64,000 nt of DNA from Azoarcus sp. (GCA_030656215.1 JAUSOD010000106.1:92964-156963), one strand, 5' to 3'; shown: positions 9,639 through 21,073, counted from the stretch's first letter. Notes: generated by a model not told the origin, from the letters alone. Numbers and translations: made by a program.

Positions 9639-11741
9639 TTGCCTACCTCCATCAAGAAAGTCTTCGCTTACGGTGCGCACACCGTTACCCTCGAGACCGG
9701 CGAGATTGCTCGTCAGGCCGGTGGTGCAGTCATCGTCAATATGGACGACACCGTGGTTCTGGCGACGGTCGTCGCGGCCAAGGATGCCAAGCCCGGTCAG
9801 GATTTCTTCCCGCTTACCGTTGATTACGTAGAAAAGTTCTATGCTGCCGGGCGCATCCCCGGTGGTTTCTTCAAGCGCGAAGGTCGTCCGACCGAGAAAG
9901 AGATTCTGACTTGCCGTCTGATCGATCGTCCGATCCGGCCGCTGTTTCCGGAAGGCTTCTACAACGAAGTCCAGGTCATCGTCACGGTGCTGTCGCTGAA
10001 CCCTGAAATTGATTCCGACATCCCGGCGATGCTCGGCGCTTCCGCCGCGCTGGCAATCTCCGGCATTCCGTTTGACGGCCCGATAGGTGCCGCCCGGGTG
10101 GGTTACCTCGGTGGCCAGTACCTGCTCAATCCGACCGCCGAAGAGCTCAAGACCAGCGAGCTCAACCTCGTCGTGGCGGGTACCGAGGCTGCAGTGCTGA
10201 TGGTCGAGTCCGAAGCGCGCGAACTGTCCGAAGAGGTCATGCTTGGCGCCGTGGTATTCGGTCATGACCAGCTCCAGCATGCGATCCGGGCGATCAACGA
10301 ACTGGTCGAGCTTGCCGGCAAGCCGGAATGGAACTGGCAGCCGCCTGCGCGCAATGAAGCGCTGATCGCGCGCATTGCAGAACTGGCCAAGGACGAGCTC
10401 GAGCAGGCCTTTAATATCACCAGCAAGCAGGCGCGCAGCGAACGGGTCAACGAGATCCGCAAGCGCACCGTCGCAGCCGTGACCGAGGGGCTGGACAGCC
10501 CGCCGGCGCTGAACGAAGTGAAAGACATCTTCTTCAATCTCGAGTCCGGTATCGTCCGTAGCCGTATCCTGAACGGCGAACCCCGCATCGACGGTCGCGA
10601 CACCCGCACCGTGCGTCCGATCGAGATCCGTACCGGCGTGTTGCCGCGTGCCCATGGCTCGGCGCTGTTCACCCGGGGTGAGACCCAGGCGCTGGTGGTG
10701 GCGACCTTGGGGACCGGTCGTGACGAGCAGATCATCGATGCGATCGCTGGCGAGTATCGCGAAAACTTCATGCTGCACTACAACTTCCCGCCGTTCTGCA
10801 CCGGTGAAACTGGTCGTTTCGGCGCAACCAAGCGCCGTGAAGTCGGCCATGGTCGCCTGGCCAAGCGTGCGCTGATCGCTGCGCTGCCCAATCCGGAAGA
10901 CTTTAGCTACACCGTGCGTCTGGTGTCCGAAATCACCGAGTCCAATGGTTCCAGTTCGATGGCTTCGGTGTGCGGCGGTTCGCTCGCACTGATGGACGCA
11001 GGCGTGCCGATGAAGGCACACGTTGCCGGCATCGCCATGGGCCTGATCAAGGAAGGCAACCGCTTTGCGGTGCTGACCGACATCCTGGGTGACGAGGATC
11101 ACCTCGGCGACATGGACTTCAAGGTTGCCGGTACCGAGAACGGGGTCACCGCGCTGCAGATGGACATCAAGATCCAGGGCATCACCAAGGAGATCATGAA
11201 GGTCGCGCTGTCGCAGGCTGGCGTGGGTCGTCTGCACATCCTGGGCTTGATGAAACAGTCGCTGGATACGGCCCGTGGCGAGGTGTCCGAGTTCGCACCG
11301 CGCATGATCACGATCAAGATCAACCCGGAAAAAATCCGTGATGTGATCGGCAAGGGTGGTGCGGTCATTCGTGGCCTGCAGGAAGAGACCGGCGCCGTGA
11401 TCGAGATCCAGGACGACGGCAATGTCACCATCTCCTGCGTCAGCTCCGAAGGCGCTCAGGCCGCCAAGGCCCGTATCGAGGCCATCACGGCCGAGGTCGA
11501 AGTGGGCAAGGTCTACGACGGTACGGTTGTTCGTCTGCTCGACTTTGGTGCCATCGTGAATATCATGCCGGGCCGCGACGGTCTGCTGCATGTTTCGCAG
11601 ATCGCCAACGAGCGCGTGAATAACGTGGCTGACTACGTCAAGGAAGGCCAGGCGGTGCGCGTCAAGGTGCTGGAGACCGACGAGCGCGGCAAGATCCGTC
11701 TCAGCATGAAGGCTTTGCTTGAGCAGCAGTCCGCAAGCTGA
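9639..11741 (+). CDS. pnp: Polyribonucleotide nucleotidyltransferase (PNPase)
   Basis: The 700-residue protein has the full PNPase layout: two RNase PH domains ([15 protein letters not shown]..; [26 protein letters not shown]), a linking helical domain, and the catalytic region SDI-type [23 protein letters not shown] domain ([22 protein letters not shown]) and an S1 domain ending LSMKALLE follow. PNPase degrades RNA 3'-5' phosphorolytically and is a degradosome component. The start is a TTG at 9639, with AAAGGA 8 bases upstream and no in-frame ATG near the expected N-terminus ([11 protein letters not shown]). A weak start fits the known autocontrol of pnp. The gene follows rpsO as in most proteobacteria. 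Confidence 0.96.
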   Translation: MPTSIKKVFAYGAHTVTLETGEIARQAGGAVIVNMDDTVVLATVVAAKDAKPGQDFFPLTVDYVEKFYAAGRIPGGFFKREGRPTEKEILTCRLIDRPIRPLFPEGFYNEVQVIVTVLSLNPEIDSDIPAMLGASAALAISGIPFDGPIGAARVGYLGGQYLLNPTAEELKTSELNLVVAGTEAAVLMVESEARELSEEVMLGAVVFGHDQLQHAIRAINELVELAGKPEWNWQPPARNEALIARIAELAKDELEQAFNITSKQARSERVNEIRKRTVAAVTEGLDSPPALNEVKDIFFNLESGIVRSRILNGEPRIDGRDTRTVRPIEIRTGVLPRAHGSALFTRGETQALVVATLGTGRDEQIIDAIAGEYRENFMLHYNFPPFCTGETGRFGATKRREVGHGRLAKRALIAALPNPEDFSYTVRLVSEITESNGSSSMASVCGGSLALMDAGVPMKAHVAGIAMGLIKEGNRFAVLTDILGDEDHLGDMDFKVAGTENGVTALQMDIKIQGITKEIMKVALSQAGVGRLHILGLMKQSLDTARGEVSEFAPRMITIKINPEKIRDVIGKGGAVIRGLQEETGAVIEIQDDGNVTISCVSSEGAQAAKARIEAITAEVEVGKVYDGTVVRLLDFGAIVNIMPGRDGLLHVSQIANERVNNVADYVKEGQAVRVKVLETDERGKIRLSMKALLEQQSAS

Positions 11742-11761
11742 TTGCTTGATTGCCAAGTACT

Positions 11762-11789
11762 AAAAAAGGACGCTTCGGCGTCCTTTTTT
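11762..11789. terminator. Intrinsic terminator after pnp, usable on both strands
   Basis: AAAAAAGGACGC, loop TTCG, GCGTCCTTTTTT forms a near-perfect symmetrical hairpin with A and T runs on either side. It ends pnp on the plus strand and can end dksA on the minus strand. Confidence 0.85.
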
Positions 11790-11837
11790 CATGATCGATC
11801 CAGGTCCTTGCCGTGACCCGCGTCGCCGCCAGGATGC

Positions 11838-12263
11838 CTACCGTGCCATCTGGCGCTCGCGGAGCTCTTCCAGCGTCTTGCAGTCGATGCACAGCGTCGC
11901 GGTTGGCCGAGCTTCAAGTCGCTTCAGGCCGATTTCAACACCGCAGCTGTCGCAGTAGCCATACTCGCCTTCCCTGATCCTGCCGAGGGCCTCGTCGATC
12001 TTCTTGATGAGCTTGCGCTCCCTGTCCCGGTTGCGCAGTTCCAGGGCCATGTCGGACTCCTGGCTGGCACGATCGTTGGGGTCGGCAAAGACGGTTGTTT
12101 CGTCCTGCATCGCGTGCACGGTGCGCTCGATATCTTCCATGAGCTCCTGTTTGAGCGATGTCAGCATCGCGCGGAAGTGCGCAGCCTGACTGCTGCTCAT
12201 GTACTCCTCATCGGGAGCCGGGCTGTAGGGCGGGAACTGTTTGTGCAGAAGGTCTTCGGGCAT
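11838..12263 (-). CDS. dksA: RNA polymerase-binding transcription factor DksA
   Basis: The 141-residue protein has the DksA layout. A long coiled coil carries the DPNDRASQESD tip with both aspartates, followed by ELRNRDRERKLIKKI. A C4 zinc finger (CDSCGVEIG...CIDCKT) follows. DksA enters the RNA polymerase secondary channel and, with ppGpp, represses stable-RNA promoters and activates amino-acid genes. It is convergent with pnp, sharing a terminator, and divergent from the tRNA cluster, a class of target it controls elsewhere. Confidence 0.93.
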   Translation of the reverse strand: MPEDLLHKQFPPYSPAPDEEYMSSSQAAHFRAMLTSLKQELMEDIERTVHAMQDETTVFADPNDRASQESDMALELRNRDRERKLIKKIDEALGRIREGEYGYCDSCGVEIGLKRLEARPTATLCIDCKTLEELRERQMAR

Positions 12264-12401
12264 GACTGCGGTTCCGTTTCTGGTCGAAGAATGAGGGGAG
12301 GAAGGCGATTAAATAGCAGAAAACATTTGCCTCAGCAAGGCTCCCAATACTCGTCCCGATACACCGGATAATGTCCAATCTGTGTGATTTGAACGAAAGA
12401 T

Positions 12402-12430
12402 TTGACGTCCGGGGAAAGTGTCTGTAATCT
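12402..12430 (+). promoter_or_regulatory. Promoter of the Pro-Arg-His tRNA cluster
   Basis: TTGACG at 12402-12407 and TAATCT at 12425-12430 are 17 bases apart. The segment just after the -10 is GCGCGTC, a GC-rich discriminator of the kind associated with stringent (ppGpp/DksA) control. Transcription would begin only a few bases before the first tRNA. Confidence 0.65.
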
Positions 12431-12440
12431 GCGCGTCTCT

Positions 12441-12517
12441 CGGGGTGTAGCGCAGCCTGGTAGCGCATCTGCTTTGGGAGCAGAGGGTCGTGAGTTCGAA
12501 TCCCACCACCCCGACCA
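12441..12517 (+). tRNA. tRNA-Pro (TGG)
   Basis: The acceptor stem CGGGGTG pairs with CACCCCG before the encoded ACCA end. The D arm is GCGC/GCGC and the anticodon stem TCTGC/GCAGA with loop TTTGGGA (anticodon TGG). The T arm contains GTTCGAATC. It is 77 nt and the first of three tandem tRNAs. Confidence 0.95.
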
Positions 12518-12543
12518 GCTTCACCCCCCGATGCCCGCGGGAT

Positions 12544-12620
12544 CTGCCCGTAGCTCAATCGGATAGAGCACCGGCCTTCTAAGCCGGGGGTTGCAGGTTC
12601 GATTCCTGCCGGGCAGGCCA
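12544..12620 (+). tRNA. tRNA-Arg (TCT)
   Basis: The acceptor stem CTGCCCG pairs with CGGGCAG, followed by discriminator G and encoded CCA. The D arm is GCTC/GAGC. The anticodon stem CCGGC/GCCGG holds loop CTTCTAA (anticodon TCT), and the T stem GCAGG/CCTGC holds TTCGATT. It is 77 nt. Confidence 0.95.
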
Positions 12621-12663
12621 GAGACAGTTATCCGGGCCTTGTTTTTGACAGGGCCCAGACGGT

Positions 12664-12740
12664 GGCGGCATTAGCTCAGTTGGTAGAGCGTTGGATTGTG
12701 GCTCCAAAGGTCACCGGTTCAAAACCGGTATGTCGCCCCA
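12664..12740 (+). tRNA. tRNA-His (GTG)
   Basis: The acceptor stem GCGGCAT pairs with ATGTCGC, with an encoded G-1 (12664) opposite discriminator C, the identity element of tRNA-His. The anticodon stem TTGGA/TCCAA holds loop TTGTGGC (anticodon GTG), the T stem is ACCGG/CCGGT, and CCA is encoded. Confidence 0.95.
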
Positions 12741-12767
12741 AGCTACAGATGGGCTTATCGCCCAGAG

Positions 12768-12794
12768 AAAACCGCCCGAAAGGGCGGTTTTTTT
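12768..12794 (+). terminator. Intrinsic terminator of the tRNA cluster
   Basis: AAACCGCCC, loop GAAA, GGGCGGTTT with a run of seven T. It lies 28 bases after the tRNA-His CCA. Confidence 0.85.
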
Positions 12795-12995
12795 ATTCTA
12801 TGTCAATACCTGCCCCTGTCCGCCCGACTAGTATTTCTCGATCGCGATGAATGGCGGCAAGACATCCCGTGGCAGTTCCGCCAACGGAATTTTTCGCCCA
12901 TGCGACTTAAGTTCCCGGTTCGTCAGTCGTTAAGTTCATGTCATTTCCTGAAATCAAAACGCGCCAGTGCGTCCCGCGCACCATTGGAGTTCACC

Positions 12996-14636
12996 GTGAA
13001 AGCCAAATCGTCCATGTCCCTGCGCAACAAGCTGATCACGCTCACGCTTGCGACGGTGGTCGGACTGTGCGTGCTTTTTGTCGTCGTCCTGATGAATCAG
13101 CGCGCCCAACTGCTGGGCGATCGACAGGAGAAGGTCCGCAACCTGGTGGAGGTTGCGCATGCGACCGTCACCCATTTCGAGCAGCAGGCGGCGGCTGGCA
13201 AGCTGGACACGGCCGCGGCGCAGAAGGGCGCGATGGATGCCTTGCGCGCGATGCGCTATGACAATATCGAGTACTTCTGGATCAATGATCTGAACGACAC
13301 CATGATCATGCATCCGATCCGTGCCGATCTCGATGGCAAGAAACTTGATCAGTTCAAGGACAAGAACGGGAAGTTGCTCTTTGTCGAGTTCAACCGGGTG
13401 GTCGCGGCGCAGGGGGCGGGATTCGTTGATTATGTGTGGCCAAAACCGGGTTTTGACGAGCCGGTGCCCAAGATCTCCTACGTGAAGGGGTCGGCCGACT
13501 GGAAGTGGGTGGTGGGCAGCGGGATCTACATCGATGACGTTGATGCCATTTTTCGGCGCAATGCCTTCGGCTTCCTGGTCTGGGGGCTGGGGATCGGCGG
13601 CTTCATTGCGATCTCGCTTGCACTTGTCGGACGCAACCTGATCAGAACTCTGGGTGGCGACCCACAGTATGCTTCGCAGATCACGCGCAGGATCGCCGCG
13701 GGCGACCTGACGACCGAGGTTGAGTGTGCCCCGGGTGACACCACCAGCGTGCTGGCCGGGATGAAGGAGATGCAACAGACGCTGCGCCAGATGATCGACG
13801 AGATCGTCAGAGGCGCGGAGCAACTTGCCTCGGCTTCGGCCCAGCTGTTGCGCGCATCGGAAGAGGTTGCGGTCCGTTCCGCCCAGCAAAGCGAGGCGGC
13901 GTCGTCGATGGCGGCGGCAGTCGAGGAGATGACCGTCAGCATCGGTCAGGTGGCGGAGAATGCCCATGAGGCGCATGCGATCTCGGTGCAGTCCGGCGAT
14001 CTTTCCCACAAGGGCACGACGGTGATCCAGAGTGCCGCGACGGAGATGCACAAGCTTTCCCGCGCGGTGGAATCGTCCTCGGCGATCATCCAGGACCTGG
14101 GCCAGCAATCGAATCAGATCACCTCGATCGTCAATACCATACGCGAGATCGCGGATCAGACTAATCTGCTCGCGCTCAATGCAGCCATCGAGGCGGCTCG
14201 TGCCGGCGAGCAGGGACGCGGCTTTGCGGTTGTCGCGGACGAAGTGCGCAAGCTAGCGGAGCGGACCAGCCTGTCCACTGCCGAAATTTCCGGCATGGTC
14301 GAGCGGATCCAGAATGGCACCCGAAATGCCGTGACCAGCATGGAGACCGGGGTCCGCCAGGCCAGCGCGGGGGTCGATCTGGCCACGCAGGCGGGGGCCT
14401 CGATTACCGAGATCCGTGACGGGGCGACGCGGGTCATGGAGGTGGTCAACAACATCTCCGACTCGATCCGCGAGCAGGGCACCGTATCCAGCGAGATTGC
14501 CCGCAGTATCGAGCACATCGCGCAGATGTCCGAAGAGAGTGCGCATGCGGTGCAAGATACCGCAGCGGCCGCGCGCCACATGCAGCAGCTATCGAGTTCG
14601 CTGCATACTGCGGTGAGCCGGTTCAAGCTCGGGTGA
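12996..14636 (+). CDS. Methyl-accepting chemotaxis protein with periplasmic single-Cache domain
   Basis: The 546-residue product has an N-terminal membrane segment (about residues 14-35). A Cache-type sensor follows ([18 protein letters not shown]...[15 protein letters not shown]), then a second membrane segment near residue 190, a HAMP domain and the long signalling coiled coil. The hairpin tip [41 protein letters not shown] is fully conserved for CheA/CheW contact. No C-terminal CheR tether is present. The ligand is unknown, though this Cache class often binds small carboxylates. GTG at 12996 has GGAG 6 bases upstream and was preferred over the longer frame, which would run back into the tRNA cluster. 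It is monocistronic. Confidence 0.9.
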   Translation: MKAKSSMSLRNKLITLTLATVVGLCVLFVVVLMNQRAQLLGDRQEKVRNLVEVAHATVTHFEQQAAAGKLDTAAAQKGAMDALRAMRYDNIEYFWINDLNDTMIMHPIRADLDGKKLDQFKDKNGKLLFVEFNRVVAAQGAGFVDYVWPKPGFDEPVPKISYVKGSADWKWVVGSGIYIDDVDAIFRRNAFGFLVWGLGIGGFIAISLALVGRNLIRTLGGDPQYASQITRRIAAGDLTTEVECAPGDTTSVLAGMKEMQQTLRQMIDEIVRGAEQLASASAQLLRASEEVAVRSAQQSEAASSMAAAVEEMTVSIGQVAENAHEAHAISVQSGDLSHKGTTVIQSAATEMHKLSRAVESSSAIIQDLGQQSNQITSIVNTIREIADQTNLLALNAAIEAARAGEQGRGFAVVADEVRKLAERTSLSTAEISGMVERIQNGTRNAVTSMETGVRQASAGVDLATQAGASITEIRDGATRVMEVVNNISDSIREQGTVSSEIARSIEHIAQMSEESAHAVQDTAAAARHMQQLSSSLHTAVSRFKLG

Positions 14637-14684
14637 GTTCGTGGGGACGCAGCGCATCCTCGGGATGTGCCACGTCCCGCTCGA

Positions 14685-15560
14685 TCAGGGCTTGAACGCC
14701 AGTCCAAAACCGCCGTGTCGGAAGAAGCGCGCCAGATCGCGGAAGTCGTATTGCTGGCGTGGGCTGAGTGCGGCGTAGCTCGCGCGTGCGGCCGCACGGG
14801 TGACGGCACGCGGCTCATGTGACCGGGCGCTGCGGATGGCAATCAGGAGCGGAACCAGAAAAGTCCGTTTGATCTGCACCCCATTGCCAAACGGTGCGGC
14901 GGCATGCCGGATCTCACCGAGGCTGAATGCGGCCCGCAGCGAGTTGTAGTAGTCCTCGGTGAATGGCTCGGGCTGCGTGGCCCTGCGTTCGGTGGCGAAG
15001 AAGTGTTGTGTCGCCTCGCGCTTGAGCCGCCCGAAATCCACCAGGTAGACGCCGCCGCCCGGTTTCAGGATGCGTTTCGCCTCCATCAGGGTGCGTTCGA
15101 GTGCTGCCACGTCGGCCAGGTGATGAAGTGACATGGTGGAGATCACCACGTCGGCGGACGCGGTCTCGACGGTGCCGAGCGCGCTCATGTCATCGTGGCG
15201 CAGTTCGACATTGTGCAGCTGCTGACGAGCGAGGGTTTCGCCGGCGAGCACGAGCATCGAATCGGCAGCGTCGATGCCGACGAAGCGGCAGTCCGGGTTG
15301 AGCCGCGCGATCAGCGCGAGCTGGTTGGCCGGTCCGCAGCCAAGGTCCACCACCTGCGCGCCGGCCGGGATGACGGCACTGGCCTGAATCGCATGGTAGA
15401 GATAGGTGTGGGCGAGAATGCCGTCCTCCCGCCCCGCCTGCATGAAGGATGCCGCGCTGGCAGCGTCTGCCATCAACAGTGCGGGTTCCGGGACGCGTGG
15501 CTGGCGCTGGCGCGAACACAGGTCCAGCGCCAGATTCAACAGCAGGGCCGGACTAGGCAT
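14685..15560 (-). CDS. Class I SAM-dependent methyltransferase, substrate unknown
   Basis: The 291-residue protein has a Rossmann methyltransferase core: motif I VVDLGCGPANQLALIARL near residues 70-87, an acidic VGIDAAD after the second strand, and the SADVVISTMSLHHLADV and ILKPGGGVYLVDFGR motifs. The first 65 residues and the C-terminal 90, ending with a basic ...YDFRDLARFFRHGG segment, are not recognised. Its ATG lies inside the end of the dehydrogenase gene upstream (8-base overlap), so the two are cotranscribed and probably coupled. I cannot name its substrate. Confidence 0.75.
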   Translation of the reverse strand: MPSPALLLNLALDLCSRQRQPRVPEPALLMADAASAASFMQAGREDGILAHTYLYHAIQASAVIPAGAQVVDLGCGPANQLALIARLNPDCRFVGIDAADSMLVLAGETLARQQLHNVELRHDDMSALGTVETASADVVISTMSLHHLADVAALERTLMEAKRILKPGGGVYLVDFGRLKREATQHFFATERRATQPEPFTEDYYNSLRAAFSLGEIRHAAAPFGNGVQIKRTFLVPLLIAIRSARSHEPRAVTRAAARASYAALSPRQQYDFRDLARFFRHGGFGLAFKP

Positions 15561-16632
15561 CGGTCCGGCTCCGCTTGCCGGGCAGACTCAGCCAGTGGCG
15601 GGTGACATCGAGCATGCGGTTGGCAAAGCCCCATTCGTTGTCGAACCACACCAGCAGATTCACCATGCGCGGCCCGCAGGAGCGCGTCTGGCTGCCGTCG
15701 ACGATGGCCGAGTGGGCGTCGTGATTGAAGTCGATCGACGCGTGGGTTTCGTCCGACCAGGCGATCAGGGCGGTGTAGGGGCCGTCGGCCGCCTGTTTCA
15801 GCAGGGCATTGATCTGCGCTGCGCTGGCGTCCCGGCTCAGGGTCAGCACCATGTCGATCGCGGATACGTTGTGGGTCGGCACCCGGATTGCCTTGGCGTG
15901 CACGCGGCCGGCCAGTTCGGGCAGCAGCCGCTCCACGCCGCGCGCCAGGCCGGTCGATACCGGGATGATCGACTGCATCGCTGAACGGGTACGGCGCAGA
16001 TCCGAGTGATGATAGCCGTCGATCAGCGGCTGGTCGTTCATCGCCGAGTGCAGCGTGGTGAGCAGCACCTGCTCCAGGCCCAATTCGCGGTGCAGCAGAT
16101 CGAGTACCGGTACCACGGCGTTGGTGGTGCAGGAGGCGTTGGAGACGAGACGCTCGCTGCCGCTCAGGCTTGCATGGTTGATGCCGAACACCACGGTTGC
16201 ATCCACGTCGGCGGCACTGTTGCCCGGCTGCGATAGCAGCAGCCGGGGGCAGCCAGCGTCGAGGAAGCGCTGCAGCGCGTCACGGTCGCCGTATTGCCCC
16301 GAGCACTCCACTACCAGGTCCAATTCCAGTCCGGCCCAGTCCACGCCTTCCGGGGTGGTGGCGTGGGATACGGCGATCATCTCGTCGTCGATCAGCAAGG
16401 CGTCGTCATCGGCCATCACGCGGCCCGGAAAACGGCCATGCGTGGAGTCGAAGCGGGTCAGGTAAGCGATGCTGGCCAGATCGGCCGGCTCGTTGATTGC
16501 GACCACGCGGAACCGGTCGCGCAGCCCGGATTCATGCAGCGCGCGGAGAAAGCAGCGACCGATGCGGCCGTAGCCGTTGATGGCGATGCGGATCGGGGTG
16601 GTGCGGGTTGAAACCACGTTCGGGCCTGCCAT
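15553..16632 (-). CDS. Erythrose-4-phosphate / glyceraldehyde-3-phosphate dehydrogenase family protein
   Basis: The 359-residue protein has an NAD-binding Rossmann start (IAINGYGRIGRCFLRAL), the catalytic cysteine motif SNASCTTNAVVPVLDLL, the TLHSAMNDQP segment, RVPTHNVSAIDMV and the C-terminal VWFDNEWGFANRMLDVT. TLHSAMNDQP and DFNHDAHSAIVDG are closer to Epd, the first enzyme of the deoxyxylulose-5-phosphate-independent pyridoxal phosphate route, than to glycolytic GapA. Assignment between the two is by remembered motifs only. The first 12 residues are extra. It overlaps the methyltransferase gene by 8 bases. Confidence 0.7.
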   Translation of the reverse strand: MAGPNVVSTRTTPIRIAINGYGRIGRCFLRALHESGLRDRFRVVAINEPADLASIAYLTRFDSTHGRFPGRVMADDDALLIDDEMIAVSHATTPEGVDWAGLELDLVVECSGQYGDRDALQRFLDAGCPRLLLSQPGNSAADVDATVVFGINHASLSGSERLVSNASCTTNAVVPVLDLLHRELGLEQVLLTTLHSAMNDQPLIDGYHHSDLRRTRSAMQSIIPVSTGLARGVERLLPELAGRVHAKAIRVPTHNVSAIDMVLTLSRDASAAQINALLKQAADGPYTALIAWSDETHASIDFNHDAHSAIVDGSQTRSCGPRMVNLLVWFDNEWGFANRMLDVTRHWLSLPGKRSRTDA

Positions 16633-16754
16633 GGAAGAGTAATGGACAAGCGCCGGATTCTACAGGCGAAGTGAGCTCAGTCGCAGCATGGCGGCGGCGG
16701 GCAAAGCTTGCTGACGAGGTCTTCAAACCGGCCCGACAACACCCGCGACGGCGT

Positions 16755-17549
16755 TCAGGCAGGTTCGACCGCCTCGTGTCCGGGGTGCCCCATCAGCACC
16801 GGGTGCAAGTCGACGACGGTTCCCACCACGATCAGGCTCGGCGTTTTCAGCGCCGCTGCGCGCACGTCTGCCGACAGCATGGCCAGCGTGCTGGTCACGA
16901 TGCGCTGCCGCGGAGTGGTGGCGGCATGGACCACCGCTGCCGGGGTGCTGCCCGGCAGCCCATGCGTGATCAGTTCGCGGCAGATGATTTCCAGCGCACC
17001 GAGGCCCATGTAGATCACCACCGTCTGATGCGGGCGGGCGAGGGCGGTCCAGTCGAGATCAACCGTGTTCTCCTTCAGGTGACCGGTGGCAAACACCACG
17101 GTCTGAGCGTGGTCGCGGTGGGTGAGCGGAATGCCCGTACAGGCGGCCATGCCGGCCGCGGCGGTGACACCGGGAACCACTTCACAGGCGATGCCACAGG
17201 CCACGAGCCGCTGCATTTCTTCGCCGCCCCGGCCGAAAATGAACGGATCACCCCCCTTGAGTCGGACCACGTTCAAGCCCCGACGCGCCAGATCGACCAG
17301 CAACTCATTGATCTCATCCTGCGGCAAGGCGTGGTTGCCCGCCTTCTTGCCGGCGTAGATAAGCCGTGCCGAGGGCTTGGCGAGATCAAGAATGGCCTCG
17401 CCGACGAGCTGGTCGTAGACGATCGCATCCGCTTCCGCGATGCGTCTGGCAGCCCGCAGTGTGAGGAGTTCGGGGTCGCCGGGGCCTGCTCCGACCAGTG
17501 CGACCTTGCCTGTGCCGTGTCCGCCATGATTGTTCGATCGCATATCCAT
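16755..17549 (-). CDS. nirE: Uroporphyrinogen-III C-methyltransferase (NirE/CobA)
   Basis: The 264-residue protein shows the SUMT signature: VALVGAGPGDPELLTLRAARRI, the VRLKGGDPFIFGRGGEE loop, EVVPGVTAAAGMAACTGIPLTHR, and MGLGALEIICRELI. It methylates uroporphyrinogen III at C2 and C7 to precorrin-2, the entry to siroheme and heme d1. It is divergent from nirS with a shared Crp/Fnr-type site between them, so I read it as the NirE of this nir cluster rather than a cobalamin gene. No fused uroporphyrinogen synthase or siroheme synthase domain is present. ATG at 17549 has GGGGAAG just upstream; the longer frame starting at 17666 would cover the regulatory site. Confidence 0.88.
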   Translation of the reverse strand: MDMRSNNHGGHGTGKVALVGAGPGDPELLTLRAARRIAEADAIVYDQLVGEAILDLAKPSARLIYAGKKAGNHALPQDEINELLVDLARRGLNVVRLKGGDPFIFGRGGEEMQRLVACGIACEVVPGVTAAAGMAACTGIPLTHRDHAQTVVFATGHLKENTVDLDWTALARPHQTVVIYMGLGALEIICRELITHGLPGSTPAAVVHAATTPRQRIVTSTLAMLSADVRAAALKTPSLIVVGTVVDLHPVLMGHPGHEAVEPA

Positions 17550-17612
17550 TTTTCTTCCCCACCTGGCCGTTGGCATGGAACCCACTCTATCAGCAGGGAT
17601 GAAGTGCTGAAT

Positions 17613-17626
17613 TTGACACGAGTCAA
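17613..17626. promoter_or_regulatory. Crp/Fnr-family (Dnr-type) operator shared by nirE and nirS
   Basis: TTGAC-ACGA-GTCAA is a perfect 14-bp palindrome of the FNR/DNR class. Its centre lies about 41.5 bases before a position preceded by CATAGT (17649-17654) toward nirS. It lies the same distance before one preceded by GATAGA (17591-17586, minus strand) toward nirE, so one site could activate both genes. Confidence 0.75.
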
Positions 17627-17653
17627 AGACGCACAAATCGTGGGGGAACATAG

Positions 17654-19384
<1,731 letters not shown>

Positions 19385-19408
19385 TCGGGTTTCCGCTCAA
19401 TAGCCGAG

Positions 19409-19435
19409 AACCCCCGCACCGTGGTGCGGGGGTTT
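19409..19435 (+). terminator. Hairpin after nirS (partial terminator or mRNA stabiliser)
   Basis: AACCCCCGCACC pairs with GGTGCGGGGGTT around a GT turn, but only TTTG follows. The weak T run suggests partial termination or 3'-end protection of an abundant nirS mRNA, with readthrough into the next gene. Confidence 0.6.
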
Positions 19436-19451
19436 GCCAAGGATGGATCCC

Positions 19452-20063
19452 ATGACAGATCGAGACAGCAAGTCAAAACAAGAACAATCCGGCGGGTTTC
19501 TCTCCCGCCTGCGCCGCCCGAGCGCCAAGTATTCGCTGGGTGGTTTGTTGCTGGTGGGTTTTGTGGTTGGCGTGTTCTTCTGGGGTGGATTCAACACCGC
19601 CATGGAAGCGACCAATACCGAGAGTTTCTGCATCTCGTGTCATGAGATGGAGAACAACGTCTATCAGGAATACAAGGAAACGATCCACTACACCAACCGT
19701 ACCGGGGTGCGTGCAGTGTGTTCCGATTGCCATGTGCCCAAGGACTGGACGCACAAGATGATCCGCAAGGTTCAGGCCTCGCGGGAGGTGTGGGGCAAGA
19801 TCACCGGCTCCATCGACACCCGTGAAAAGTTTGAAGACAAGCGTCTGCAGCTGGCGCGCAACGAGTGGGCACGGATGAAGGCGTCCGACTCGCGCGAATG
19901 TCGCAACTGCCACAGCCTGGAAAGCATGAACTCGGAGCTGCAGAAGCAGCGCGCGCGCAAGCAGCATGAGATGGCGCGCGAGGACAACATGACCTGCATC
20001 GATTGCCACAAGGGCATTGCGCACCACAAGCCCGAAGGCATGACCGAGGAAGATGAAGAGTGA
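19452..20063 (+). CDS. nirT: NapC/NirT-family tetraheme cytochrome c (membrane-anchored quinol dehydrogenase)
   Basis: The 203-residue product has one N-terminal membrane anchor (about residues 28-48, [17 protein letters not shown]) and four CXXCH motifs: CISCH, CSDCH, CRNCH and CIDCH. This is the NapC/NirT layout. These proteins pass electrons from quinol to periplasmic reductases, here presumably to NirS directly or through the small carriers encoded next. ATG at 19452 has AAGGATGG upstream. Expression depends on readthrough of the hairpin after nirS or on its own weak promoter. Confidence 0.9.
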   Translation: MTDRDSKSKQEQSGGFLSRLRRPSAKYSLGGLLLVGFVVGVFFWGGFNTAMEATNTESFCISCHEMENNVYQEYKETIHYTNRTGVRAVCSDCHVPKDWTHKMIRKVQASREVWGKITGSIDTREKFEDKRLQLARNEWARMKASDSRECRNCHSLESMNSELQKQRARKQHEMAREDNMTCIDCHKGIAHHKPEGMTEEDEE

Positions 20064-20112
20064 GCGGTATGCAGCCGCCGTGGCTGGTTGGGTTCCACAA
20101 GGAGAATCAAAC

Positions 20113-20988
20113 ATGAACAAAACGATCATGAGCGCAGTGGCTGGCGCATTGCTGGTACTCGGAGCAGGGGGCGCCACCGCCGCCGCGCCGGCAGACTGGA
20201 GCAAGATTGCCGCCAAGGACATCACCCTGTTCCATCCCGGCGTCTCGCCGCTGGAGTGGATCACCAAGGGCACCGAACACGGTGGTGCGCGGGCGCTGAA
20301 GAAAGGTGAGACCTGTGCCGACTGCCACAGCGACGAAGCCGCTGCGATGGGTCAGAAGATGGCGAGCGGGCAGAAGATCGAACCCAGTCCGATCGCCGGC
20401 AAGGCGCCGTCCATCCCGGTCAAGGTCCAGGCTGCGCACGACGGCGACACGCTGTATCTGCGCTTTACCTGGAAACAGCCCAAGTCGTCGGGCGCTGCCA
20501 AGATGGACGACAAGAACCCGGTCAAGATCGCATTCATGCTCGAGTCCGGCGGCAAGGTCGAGCTCGCCGACCAGAGCGGATGCTGGGCGAGCTGCCACAC
20601 CGACTCGCGCACCATGCCCGGCGCAGCCGACACCAAGACGAAGTACGTCAAGGGCGGCTCGCTCGCCGAGGGTCGTTTCTACGATCTGGTGCAGTGGCGC
20701 AGCGGCGAGAAAAAGGGCTTCGACGGTCATGTGGCCGACACGCGGGTGATGGAAGGAGGCAAGGCGCTGGTCAGCGCGGACGGAAAACTGGACGGCGACA
20801 GCTGGTCGGTGGTCTTTGCGCGCAAGTTCGCGGGCGGCGACGGTGACGTCAAGCTCGAAGCGGGCAAGGCTTACAACTTTGGCTTCGCAATCCACGACGA
20901 CAACGCTGCCGGTCGCTTCCACCAGGTTTCGCTCGGCTACAAGCTCGGTATCGACGCCGCAGCCGATATCACCGCCGCGAAGCAGTAA
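20113..20988 (+). CDS. Periplasmic heme protein with ethylbenzene-dehydrogenase/c552-type heme-binding fold and two CH motifs
   Basis: The 291-residue protein has a signal peptide (residues 1-25) and a canonical CADCH at 68-72. An unusual CWASCH with three residues between the cysteines lies at 157-162. From about residue 100 on (VKVQAAHDGDTLYLRFTWKQP, SGGKVELADQSGC, WSVVFARKF, YNFGFAIHDD) it looks like the beta-sandwich heme-binding domain shared by ethylbenzene dehydrogenase and dimethylsulfide dehydrogenase gamma subunits. A role in electron supply to NirS is inferred from its place right after the tetraheme cytochrome. RBS AAGGAGA precedes the ATG. Confidence 0.75.
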   Translation: MNKTIMSAVAGALLVLGAGGATAAAPADWSKIAAKDITLFHPGVSPLEWITKGTEHGGARALKKGETCADCHSDEAAAMGQKMASGQKIEPSPIAGKAPSIPVKVQAAHDGDTLYLRFTWKQPKSSGAAKMDDKNPVKIAFMLESGGKVELADQSGCWASCHTDSRTMPGAADTKTKYVKGGSLAEGRFYDLVQWRSGEKKGFDGHVADTRVMEGGKALVSADGKLDGDSWSVVFARKFAGGDGDVKLEAGKAYNFGFAIHDDNAAGRFHQVSLGYKLGIDAAADITAAKQ

Positions 20989-21073
20989 GCAGTACGGGCA
21001 TCGCCATTGCCTTGCGGGGCGATGGCGCTGCCTTTTTTTTCCGCTCCTGTCCGTTCCGCAATGGAGTCTCCCG

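Noticed and set aside
9624..11756. A 710-codon open frame on the minus strand across pnp
   Set aside because: It is the antisense shadow of pnp in GC-rich sequence; it has no domain motif and its product is a His/Asp/Leu-rich low-complexity mirror.
14637..14684. Possible terminator between the chemoreceptor and the methyltransferase gene (GGGACG...CGTCCC with an inner stem)
   Set aside because: The stem has loops and no T run, so it is not convincing as an intrinsic terminator.
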